DNA of 64,000 nt from an uncultured Clostridia bacterium. Its GTDB lineage: Bacteria; Bacillota; Clostridia; Oscillospirales; Ruminococcaceae. This document shows, in pieces, positions 44,737-52,624 of this stretch (within the stretch, counting starts at the first letter, position 1; every line of letters begins with the position of its first letter). The translations under genes were made by a program, and so were the position numbers. The stretch lies in the NCBI GenBank assembly GCA_947589355.1, contig CANPZC010000008.1, positions 1 to 64,000 on the forward strand, in the 5' to 3' direction. Below the pieces are notes generated by a model. That model had not been told where the DNA came from and ran no database searches. It saw only the letters and a list, made by a program, of their open reading frames with translations.

Positions 44737-44937
44737 ATGATAGAAAAATACCAAAGCTACAGCAAAAAGCGTTTCATATTTAAGCATATAAACAATACAT
44801 TATTTCAAAGAATATAAATGATGTTACAAATATCCTTATATTCACTAATGGGGTCAATGTCAATTATGATAAAAAAAGAGTAGTTATATTTATTATTCAC
44901 AGGTATTAAATTTGTGTTCAACGGAGGGTAGAATATT

Positions 44938-45381
44938 ATGAACAAATTTCATAAATGTAGTTCGCACATTGCTGCTAGTCTATTAAAATGTTTTTTATGC
45001 GGTTTATTATTTAATGTTACTGCATATTCAGGCGCCGCTATTGCTCCTGTTTTTCTATTGTTTTTTGATATAATATATGCTTTTGTTCAGCTTATTTGTT
45101 TCATGCGTTGGAGCGAGACCGACAGCTACTATTTATCTGTTATATCAACAGTTGTATTTTCTTTCTTGATATATTTATTATTTTATAGAGTACACTTGTT
45201 TTATTACTTGTTTATGATATTTAACAGAGGCTACGGAGAACCCGGTGCAGGTGATGGTTTGGGCGTGGTAATAAGCATATGTTTAAATACTGCTATTTTG
45301 TTTTCAACTATAATAGTTAGTTTTATTGCAAAACTACAGCAAAAGAATAGATCCGACAAAACGGCAGCCGAAGATAATTGA
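44938..45381 (+). CDS. Hypothetical membrane protein, four helices
   Basis: A 147-aa protein with membrane segments at about 10-32, 36-56, 65-85 and 108-130 and a charged tail. CGGAGGG precedes the ATG. I recognise no family. It lies between two copies of the same terminator hairpin and is driven by a promoter shared in sequence with the opposing ComEA-like gene. AT-rich. Confidence 0.65.
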   Translation: MNKFHKCSSHIAASLLKCFLCGLLFNVTAYSGAAIAPVFLLFFDIIYAFVQLICFMRWSETDSYYLSVISTVVFSFLIYLLFYRVHLFYYLFMIFNRGYGEPGAGDGLGVVISICLNTAILFSTIIVSFIAKLQQKNRSDKTAAEDN

Positions 45382-45515
45382 GACTTGACGACAACATAAC
45401 GTATTATACATTACGTTACTTGAAACTTTAGAACGACGGTGCGTTTGTAGCACAGATCGTAATAGAATACCGCGAACGTGTCAGGGAAACATCAGCTTCG
45501 CAGGAGAATGTAATA

Positions 45516-45548
45516 GCCTTATCCGTAAAATTGCGGGTAAGGCTTTTT
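45516..45548. terminator. Bidirectional terminator, copy of the one at 44589
   Basis: GCCTTATCCG / CGGGTAAGGC stem with a shorter loop, followed by TTTTT and preceded by A residues, between convergent genes. Confidence 0.8.
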
Positions 45549-45553
45549 GGTGC

Positions 45554-46378
45554 TTATATTTCAAGATACTCATCGATCTCGGTATACAAACTGTCCGAAA
45601 TGCTCTCGCAGTAAAGAATTTCAAGAATGTTTGAGTAGCCGCCTATCTCATCGCGCAGGGTGACTATCTCGTTTGCCTGCGTGCGGTCTATAAGCAGGCA
45701 AGCCATAAGCTCATCTGCGCTTGCTGTGTTTATGTTCACTTTCGTCCGCACGCGAGCAGGTGTTGTGGTAGTCACAGTTGTTGTTTTGGGCGGCTTCGTT
45801 TCTTTCGGCGTAGTGGTTTTTGAAACGGTAGTTTGTTCCAACATAATTTGTTTTGCAGTTGTAGTTGCTTTGCTTGTAGTTTTACTTTCCGTGGCAGTGG
45901 TCGTTGTAGTTACCGTGAAAATGTCAGAAACATAAAAATATCGCTTCAGGTCATTTAGCTTCGCCTCACCTATGCCGTTTATCTCAAGCAGCATATCCAT
46001 GTCCGAAATTACGCCTTTTTCATGGATAAAATCAAGAATATTCTGCGCCGTCTTTTCGCCTATGTTCGGCACACAGAGCAGCGCTTCATATGTCGCATAG
46101 TTAATGTCCATTGGAAACTGAGGCGTTGTTGTAACCTCGGGTTCTTCGGTCGGCACGGTAGTTACAGCAGAAGAAGTATCTTTATCAGTATCTTTGACAT
46201 TTTCTTTGTCTTTATCATTATCTTTTTGGGTAACATTTGTCTCGCTTTGCGTCGTGGTAGTCGTAATAACGCCTTTCAGCCTTACTTCCTTGTTCATCAT
46301 GTTGTGTATGTACACCGTGTACACCGTGATACCGATAAACAGGACGGCAAACAAAATATATGTTTTTTTCTCTTTCAA
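45554..46378 (-). CDS. ComEA-like protein with two helix-hairpin-helix domains
   Basis: A 274-aa protein with an N-terminal membrane anchor (about 7-24), a Thr-rich linker (37-87), a helix-hairpin-helix domain (91-150, LCVPNIGEKTAQNIL, INGIGEAKL), a second Thr-rich linker (155-208) and a second HhH domain (213-274, VNINTASADELMACL). ComEA-type proteins bind DNA at the outer membrane face for uptake; a duplicated HhH with long Thr linkers is uncommon. The second repeat has degenerate hairpin glycines (LLIDRTQANEIV), so only the first may bind DNA well. The start is TTG, preceded by AAGGGG. Confidence 0.8.
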   Translation of the reverse strand: MKEKKTYILFAVLFIGITVYTVYIHNMMNKEVRLKGVITTTTTQSETNVTQKDNDKDKENVKDTDKDTSSAVTTVPTEEPEVTTTPQFPMDINYATYEALLCVPNIGEKTAQNILDFIHEKGVISDMDMLLEINGIGEAKLNDLKRYFYVSDIFTVTTTTTATESKTTSKATTTAKQIMLEQTTVSKTTTPKETKPPKTTTVTTTTPARVRTKVNINTASADELMACLLIDRTQANEIVTLRDEIGGYSNILEILYCESISDSLYTEIDEYLEI

Positions 46379-46431
46379 ATCAAACTGCCCCTTAAACGCA
46401 AAATTCGACCTTTTTCAGTCTTTTCTATCTT

Positions 46432-46460
46432 ATTTTAACATTTTAAAGAGCAGTTGTCAA
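46432..46460 (-). promoter_or_regulatory. Promoter of the ComEA-like gene
   Basis: Minus strand: -35 TTGACA (46455-46460), 17-bp spacer, -10 TAAAAT (46432-46437). Almost the same 35-bp block is found at 44708-44742 on the plus strand. Confidence 0.8.
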
Positions 46461-46518
46461 GGGGGTTGATGTTAAGGTGTATAAATAAATTTAAACAGAA
46501 ATTTATCATGAAATGATC

Positions 46519-47627
46519 TTATTCATATAATTCAATTGATTTGTGTGTTCTTTTTTCAAATGGTGAAAATTTTCTGTATAGCATTGAGCTTATCAGCGAG
46601 AGCAAAAATACAACAATTGAAATTACAAGGATTGATAATGTTTCCACCGATTGATCTCCTATCAATCTATCGCCGAGAATAGTTGAAATAGCATCCAATA
46701 TCCCTGCATGGAGCAGATAGATCAAAAACGTATACCTAGCTAATTTAGAAAAGTTTTTCTTAATATTCAAAACTGAAAATCCTGCAAAAATCAAGCAAGA
46801 TGCTACTACCTCAATGGGCGCAAGCGGCGCATAGGAAAACGGATTTTTATAATATTGTATGACATCTACAGGCAACCCTTTCAGAGCGCGAAGATAGTTA
46901 ATATATGCCAATAATACATTTATCACAATTCCAAATGTGATCAACATAAGTGCGGTGCGATTGCTTTTTCTGCTTATTCCCCATCGGCGTAATTTGTATC
47001 CCATCAGAAAAAAGCTCAAAAAGCAAAACTGCCAACCTATATCCCATTTTAATTGATGCTCACTTGTTATATAACTCACACTTGCAAGGATAAGAAAAAC
47101 TGTTGTTGTTTTTCCGTATAGTTTACCCCCCCGAAAAGGTTTGACGACAGCCGTATAACAAACGGTGCTGCAAGATATAGTCCTACAAGGGTGAACAGAT
47201 ACCAAAGATGATAATACGGGCTGCCTGCCACTATATTTTTAAAGACTGAAATCATTCCCGGCAGAACGTGATCGGTTCCGTGTTTTTTGAATATAAATAC
47301 TCCTGCCATAAGTTTTACAACGCCATAAATTACATAAAGGACACAGAAGATAACACTTGTAATACCGATATTCTTGAACGATTTTTTGTAGAAATACTTG
47401 TAATCAGCGTTGCGTTCATCGGCAAGGATAAACGCACCGGACAGCATAAAAAAGCAAGGTACAGCAAAGCGCACAATGTGGTTTAAAACCATAACAGGCA
47501 AATGACAGTTTTCAAATGCCCCGATCTCATTTGGCTGCAAAAAACTTCCGGAAACATGAAGCATTACTACTGCAAAGGCAGATAGTATTCTAAGCAGGTC
47601 AAAATTTGATTCACGTTTTTTGAGCAT
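46519..47627 (-). CDS. Acyltransferase 3 family protein, frame-shifted at a G7 tract (OFF)
   Basis: The frame from ATG 47627 (MLKKRESNFDLLRILSAF, AVVMLHVSGSF with the catalytic His, later VPCFFMLSGAFIL) runs to LSSNLFGGVNYTEK and stops at 47076. The remaining membrane helices, GGKLYGKTTTVFLILASVSY onward to 46519, are in another frame. The switch is exactly at seven C (plus strand) at 47126-47132. Eight or five would give a 369-aa complete acyltransferase. The present N-terminal product of 183 aa would lack half the helices. The gene starts 4 bp after the PP-loop ATPase gene and is last in the right locus, so switching would not be polar on other genes. Confidence 0.88.
47126..47132 (-). repeat. 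G7 tract (coding strand) in acyltransferase gene (OFF)
   Basis: Coding strand reads CTTTTC, seven G, then TAAAC. Upstream and downstream frames are offset by one base. Confidence 0.95.
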
Positions 47628-47631
47628 ATAA

Positions 47632-48840
47632 TCATCCTTTATTATTTATCAATCCTATTTTTCTAAAGACACGGTACATAAACCAGTAGATTTTTGCGAA
47701 CCATTTTGGAGGCAAGCTCAAGTTGTGCTTTTTAGCATACCTCATAATAGAAGTCTCCATAGAATCTTTGCCATAATGGGAAAGAAAGCTGCATTTCCAT
47801 CTATAAGCGTTCTTTTTATAGACATCAATGTTAAATACTTTTTTAAACTTGTCGAGTTTGCCCATTGCTTCCAGCGGAATAAGTGTCCACATACATTTAT
47901 TGCAGCAGGAGCAGTTATGACCTTTATCGGCAGCGGGAACACAAACATTCAGATGCTTTTGTGCAAACTCCCATTCGCTGATACGTTCTGTCTTTTCAGC
48001 TCTCGTATACTGACAGCCATCAATAACAAGTTCAAAACATTCTGTTGAAATAAGGTGCGGCATAAATGATTCGCAGTATTCAGCAATATCAAAATCGCGG
48101 GAAAGCCTGTTGAATTCTGCTATCTCATCATAGCTCAGATTGCTGGAGGTGTAATATCTTCTGATGTATTTCTGCAAACTTAAAACACATGAGTAAATCG
48201 CCAGATACCCAATTTTCTGTTCACCGATTTTATGGGTAAATGCGTGATAATTTGAGTTGATCAGGTACATCGGCAAACCAAGGTCTTCTGCACCTGTTTT
48301 GTTAAGCGCAACTCTGTCCCAGTATTTCTTGTGAGAAGCTTTATCCTCATAATCGCCGTGCGTACCACAATTTACAAAGAACAGGCTGTTGATCCTGAAA
48401 TCAGGATCTTTTTCATTTATGTAATTATCATAGATCGTAACAAGCGAATCGACACCGCAGGATATTCCTGTGCCGATCAAGTTTACCCCCCCATTTGGCT
48501 TTACGGTATCAAAACCGTTAACAGTAAATTTAACAGGAGCAGTATGATCGGAGAACCTGTCAAAAATATTCATCAGATAGTGCTGCATATTATGATATAG
48601 CCTCGGCGAGATATTTCCGTCAATATGGACGTCCTGCTTGTAATACATTCCAAGAATTACAGGTACAAGCACAAACGGATCATACACATTGTCTGCGAGC
48701 ATATCCGCATTCTTTTCTTCGACTGCTACCCACATAGTTTTTTCTTGGAACGGATTTTTTATTTCCGTTACATCGAAATCGCAGCTGAGATAGGTCCAGT
48801 TGTCCTTTGTGAATTTTTTGAGATTTGAAAGCTTAAACAT
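47632..48840 (-). CDS. PP-loop ATP pyrophosphatase-like protein with C-terminal Cys cluster (contains G7 tract, ON)
   Basis: A 402-aa protein. NLIGTGISCGVDSLVTIYDN is a variant PP-loop (S-C-G-V-D-S instead of S-G-G-x-D-S) as in QueC-like adenylating enzymes; SLFFVNCGTHGDY fits the strand-loop after it. A C-terminal CSCCNKCMWTLIPLEAMGKL looks like a zinc-binding Cys cluster found in QueC and related proteins. It may adenylate a carboxylate or carbonyl to form an amide-like group on a sugar; this is inference. PNGGVN in the loop region just before the PP-loop is encoded by seven G at 48486-48492, so slippage would cut the protein at about residue 115. Confidence 0.7.
   Translation of the reverse strand: MFKLSNLKKFTKDNWTYLSCDFDVTEIKNPFQEKTMWVAVEEKNADMLADNVYDPFVLVPVILGMYYKQDVHIDGNISPRLYHNMQHYLMNIFDRFSDHTAPVKFTVNGFDTVKPNGGVNLIGTGISCGVDSLVTIYDNYINEKDPDFRINSLFFVNCGTHGDYEDKASHKKYWDRVALNKTGAEDLGLPMYLINSNYHAFTHKIGEQKIGYLAIYSCVLSLQKYIRRYYTSSNLSYDEIAEFNRLSRDFDIAEYCESFMPHLISTECFELVIDGCQYTRAEKTERISEWEFAQKHLNVCVPAADKGHNCSCCNKCMWTLIPLEAMGKLDKFKKVFNIDVYKKNAYRWKCSFLSHYGKDSMETSIMRYAKKHNLSLPPKWFAKIYWFMYRVFRKIGLINNKG
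48486..48492 (-). repeat. G7 tract in PP-loop ATPase gene (ON)
   Basis: Coding strand AAAT, seven G, TAAAC; read GGG GGG GTA AAC. Loss of one G would expose TAA at once. Confidence 0.95.
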
Positions 48841-48862
48841 TTTGATTACCTCTTTATAAAGA

Positions 48863-49954
48863 TTATTTTAACACTGCTTTTATGCAGTGTATTACACTGT
48901 TTGGCAAATACCTCACCGCAAGATATTTGCATTTTTTCTTCATACCGGATATTTCAGACAGCCTTGTTCTTTCTCCCGTAAATTTATCCATTAAAGCAAA
49001 CGTTGCAGTAGTTCTGAATACAGGCTTTTCAAGAAATTCTCGCAAACACTTCTCCAAACCTGTTTCAGGCGATATAAATTTAAATTCGCCCACCGCTTGC
49101 AAAAATTTTGTATTATCAAATCTGCGGTAAAAAAGCCTATCATAAATCACCTGATATTTATTGCCCATAGCCTCATAGATCGGTTTCGGATCATCTGCGT
49201 ATTTTATTTTGAGCTTCTTTCCAGTCACTTCATTAAAAACTCTCTTATAGATCGAAAGAACATCTTCCCACTTGATTGCCTTATCGGTCGTTATGTGAAA
49301 AGCCTCTCCCATAGCTTTTTCATTGCCGATCAGCTTTGATATCCCCATAGCTACATCCGCGCCGAGTGTCATGGTCGTATATTTTTCTGCGATCGCTTTT
49401 GGAAATACGACCGTTTTGTCGTGCAAAGCGCGATAGAGCCATAATTCTTTTTCATAAACGCCTAGCTGTAAACGCTGGTCACTGTAAGTTATGTACGGAC
49501 GAATTATCGTCCAGTTGGTTTTTCCTGATCTGCGCAGCATATTTTCTTGCCGTGCTTTTGTAAGGGCATACTCATCTGTTTTGAGATATTCGCTGTCGGT
49601 GGTTGCATCTAAAAGCCGTGGTGAGTCCTCATTGATAGGTGTTTCAGAATCAGCATAAACGCGGCTTGAACTCAAGAAAACATACTGATTTGTTGAGCCA
49701 AGAAGCAGATCGCGCCTTGCCTTGAATTCTTTTGTATTGTAGACCATAAAGTCAACTATCGCATCGTATTTTTCAACCAGAACAGATTTTAGAAAAGCAG
49801 TATCGTGCGCATCACCTTTGACATATTTTACATTGTCAAACTCTGACTTTCTTTCAGAGCGGCTGGTGACTGTGACATTATCACCGCGTTCCGCAAGAAT
49901 TTTCACCAGATCGATGCCCATTGCGCCTGTTCCGCCTAAGACAAGTATTTTCAT
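48863..49954 (-). CDS. NAD(P)-dependent epimerase/dehydratase
   Basis: A 363-aa extended SDR. ILVLGGTGAMGIDLVKILAE is the nucleotide-binding loop; VFLSSSRVYADSE carries the Ser strand and EYALTKARQENML follows the usual place of Tyr-x3-Lys (Tyr-Ala-Leu-Thr-Lys). It probably epimerises, reduces or dehydrates a nucleotide sugar. Grouped with the SDR and TPP enzyme upstream. Confidence 0.85.
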   Translation of the reverse strand: MKILVLGGTGAMGIDLVKILAERGDNVTVTSRSERKSEFDNVKYVKGDAHDTAFLKSVLVEKYDAIVDFMVYNTKEFKARRDLLLGSTNQYVFLSSSRVYADSETPINEDSPRLLDATTDSEYLKTDEYALTKARQENMLRRSGKTNWTIIRPYITYSDQRLQLGVYEKELWLYRALHDKTVVFPKAIAEKYTTMTLGADVAMGISKLIGNEKAMGEAFHITTDKAIKWEDVLSIYKRVFNEVTGKKLKIKYADDPKPIYEAMGNKYQVIYDRLFYRRFDNTKFLQAVGEFKFISPETGLEKCLREFLEKPVFRTTATFALMDKFTGERTRLSEISGMKKKCKYLAVRYLPNSVIHCIKAVLK

Positions 49955-49995
49955 ATTGGTTTCCTTTCTTTGTCATGAAAGAAAACCGCATACGT

Positions 49996-50841
49996 TTATC
50001 CGTGAAGCGTAATTGTTCCGCTGCCTCCGGTCATATAGAACGTATCTCCTACGATCATGTCGCCCATATCGCTGACCATAAACGTCGCCAGCGCAGCAAT
50101 TTCAGAAGGCATGGCATAACGCTTTGCCGGCGTATTTGGATGATAAATAGTATCATCACCCTCGTTTTTGCCAAGCATAGGCGTAGCGGTCGGTCCGGGG
50201 GCTATCGCATTGACTACAATACCATAGGGTAAAAGCTTGTCCGATGCGCCAAGAGTAAAACCCCTGACCGCCCATTTTGACATCTGATAGGGTGTCCATG
50301 CAGGGCGAAGCGCCGATGATGAGGTCACGTTCAGAATATGTCCCTTGATTCGGTTTTCTATCATGTATTTTGCAACTGCCTGAGACATAAAAAACGTGCC
50401 TTTTGCGTTGGTATCCATTATGTTGTCATACTCTTGCTCCGACATATCCATAAAGTCGGACTTGCTGACTACTCCTGCAGAATTTACAAGAATATCTATC
50501 CTATGTTCAGGAAACATCGCGGCGGCAGTTTTTATCTTCTCAGACATTGTTTTTACGTCCTTAACGTTAATAACTATGTATGAGGATTTACCCCCCCCGG
50601 CGAGTTTTTCGCAGCATGAGCGAAGTTTTGCTTCGTTCGTTCCAGCGATGATCACCTTAGCGCCGCTTTTAAGAAAGCTTTCAGCCATGGCAAACCCGAT
50701 TCCGCTGCTGCCGCCTGTGATCAGTGCAACTTTACCATTAAGAAGTTTTGAAGCGTTTATTGGGGCAGGAATAGGGATCTTCTTTTCTTCTTTGAAGAGC
50801 ATGATAAGTTTCCTAATAAATTTTTTTATACTTTTAAACAT
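49996..50841 (-). CDS. Classical SDR oxidoreductase (contains G8 tract, ON)
   Basis: A 281-aa SDR with a basic N-terminal extension (1-33). KVALITGGSSGIGFAMAESF is the cofactor loop; LVNSAGVV, TSSSALRPAWTPYQMSKWAV (Ser and Tyr-x3-Lys) and NAIAPGPTATPM complete the family pattern. CEKLAGGGKSSYIV is encoded across eight G at 50591-50598, so loss or gain of one G would truncate the enzyme at about residue 85. It lies between the TPP enzyme and the epimerase and probably acts on the same sugar. Confidence 0.9.
   Translation of the reverse strand: MFKSIKKFIRKLIMLFKEEKKIPIPAPINASKLLNGKVALITGGSSGIGFAMAESFLKSGAKVIIAGTNEAKLRSCCEKLAGGGKSSYIVINVKDVKTMSEKIKTAAAMFPEHRIDILVNSAGVVSKSDFMDMSEQEYDNIMDTNAKGTFFMSQAVAKYMIENRIKGHILNVTSSSALRPAWTPYQMSKWAVRGFTLGASDKLLPYGIVVNAIAPGPTATPMLGKNEGDDTIYHPNTPAKRYAMPSEIAALATFMVSDMGDMIVGDTFYMTGGSGTITLHG
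50591..50598 (-). repeat. G8 tract in SDR gene (ON)
   Basis: Coding strand CTCGCC, eight G, TAAATCC; read GGG GGG GGT AAA. Longest homopolymeric G run in the window. Confidence 0.95.
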
Positions 50842-50872
50842 AATATACCTTTCTTGAATATATAGTTCTATA

Positions 50873-52615
50873 CTATTTATTCAATATCTTTTTTACTGCT
50901 TGGACACCTTTTTCACCGAGAATTTTTTTGGTAAACTGCTTTGCCGAACCTGTCACCGAAGTTTCAAGATTATTCATTATTTTGATCGCATCACTTTCAC
51001 ATTGGCTGTCAGTAAACACTTCGAACACCATTGGCGTGGCAGTTAATTCAGAAGTGAGGAATCGTTCAACCGCAGCCAAATATTCTTCTTTACTTGATGC
51101 ACTCAGATATTCATATCCCAGATCTTCGGCGTAATGTTTCACAAGCTCACGTGATTGCATTCCATAATGCCCTGCGGCAGCCATATAAGCATCCGCATCA
51201 TCGCCGAATCTTGCAGCGAGGTGGTTGTAATTGCGAAATTCCGTGCCGCGGCCGTTGTTTACAATCATCAAACGGAGGTTATTCCCTACATGCCGGTTTC
51301 CGAGAGCATTCATGTCATAGAAAAAGCCCAAATCGCCAACTGATCCAAAGTATAATCTGTCCTTGTTAACAAGCGACATTCCGACAAGTGCAGACAAGCC
51401 GCCGTCTATCCCAAATCCCCCTGTATTAGAGTAACAGGTCACGCTTTCCGGCGTTTCAAAGAAATTCCACGAACGTAAAGTGTTGAGGATACCGAGATAA
51501 AGAACAGAATTTCCAGGCAAACGGTTTGCAGTATGCTGTGCTATCCACGAATTTGAAAACGGCAGCTCGGGTATCTTTGCCGCAATTTTTACACGTTCTG
51601 CTACAAATTCATCATAGTACTCACGACGTTTTTCTTGTGCGGAACTTTGAGTATTATATGCCTTAAAGAAAGCAAGCTCTTTCATTTCAAAAACCTTTGT
51701 AAGCTTTCTGAATGTGTCACGAATTTCACCGTCAGGATTTACCCTCCAGACTTGCTTAGGTTTCAACGACATATAAGCTCCCGAAACATTTCCTATATCG
51801 ATTAGTAACTCGGGCGAAATACACGGTGATGTATATTGTTTCTGGTCAGTGATCAGATTTGCAAGAACACGATATTTTCCTCGATAGTTGCTAGTGTGAT
51901 CGCACAATACCACGCTGTTATATTTCCCACAAAATTCATCTACGGCTTTTGTCAGTTCTTCTGACCATTTTCTATGATCTCCAACAAAGATTGCTATTTT
52001 GCCGTTTGGCAGTTTGGGCAGTTTATCGCCATAGCACACTCGTTTTATAACTCTTGCTTGCGGAAGCTCTTTCAATGTGAAATCTTTATTATATGAAGTT
52101 TCGAGGTTGATATGAACAGGTCCTCCGCCATGCCTGCGAAGCTCCGATAAGGCTCTGTTTATCTGCACATTAAGCGACCACTTGTCCTCCTCGGTATGTA
52201 CTATCGGGGCTTGTATGCTTAGATTCACTATATCATTAAGAACAGCTCTTCGGTCTATGACCTGAGCCATATTCTGACCTATCCTGCCCGAATGCTGAGT
52301 TGAGGTGATGGCAAGGATAGGCAGCTTGCGGTAAAATGCTTCCGTAAGGGCTGGAATATAATTGCGAGAAGCGGTGGCTCCGGTGCAGCTAAGAGCAACA
52401 GGTTCGCCGCTTTCGGCAGCAAGACCGCAGGCGATATATGCTGCCGAGCGTTCATCAACGGAAGAATAAAGCTCAAAATACGGATCCTGTTGAACGCTTG
52501 CGACAAAGTTTATATTTGTTGTTCCGGGGCTGGCAATTACTTTTCTTATTCCGTGTGATTTCATAAGCGAAACAAGTATCTGCACATTAACTTCTTTAGA
52601 ATAATATGTGTCCAT
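50873..52615 (-). CDS. Thiamine-diphosphate-dependent enzyme, MenD/acetolactate synthase-like
   Basis: A 580-aa three-domain TPP enzyme. VIASPGTTNINFVASVQ and LYSSVDERSAAYIACGLA hold the activating Glu in the Pyr domain; GSVGDLGFFYDMNALGNR and RLMIVNNGRGTEF form the GDG-x-N-type TPP/Mg site of the C-terminal domain. The overall layout is closest to MenD-type enzymes, but the locus has no menaquinone genes. By analogy with YerE, which adds a two-carbon unit from pyruvate to a keto sugar, it may form a branched sugar here. That is inference. Followed by SDR and epimerase genes in the same direction. Confidence 0.82.
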   Translation of the reverse strand: MDTYYSKEVNVQILVSLMKSHGIRKVIASPGTTNINFVASVQQDPYFELYSSVDERSAAYIACGLAAESGEPVALSCTGATASRNYIPALTEAFYRKLPILAITSTQHSGRIGQNMAQVIDRRAVLNDIVNLSIQAPIVHTEEDKWSLNVQINRALSELRRHGGGPVHINLETSYNKDFTLKELPQARVIKRVCYGDKLPKLPNGKIAIFVGDHRKWSEELTKAVDEFCGKYNSVVLCDHTSNYRGKYRVLANLITDQKQYTSPCISPELLIDIGNVSGAYMSLKPKQVWRVNPDGEIRDTFRKLTKVFEMKELAFFKAYNTQSSAQEKRREYYDEFVAERVKIAAKIPELPFSNSWIAQHTANRLPGNSVLYLGILNTLRSWNFFETPESVTCYSNTGGFGIDGGLSALVGMSLVNKDRLYFGSVGDLGFFYDMNALGNRHVGNNLRLMIVNNGRGTEFRNYNHLAARFGDDADAYMAAAGHYGMQSRELVKHYAEDLGYEYLSASSKEEYLAAVERFLTSELTATPMVFEVFTDSQCESDAIKIMNNLETSVTGSAKQFTKKILGEKGVQAVKKILNK

Positions 52616-52624
52616 TGATTTTCC

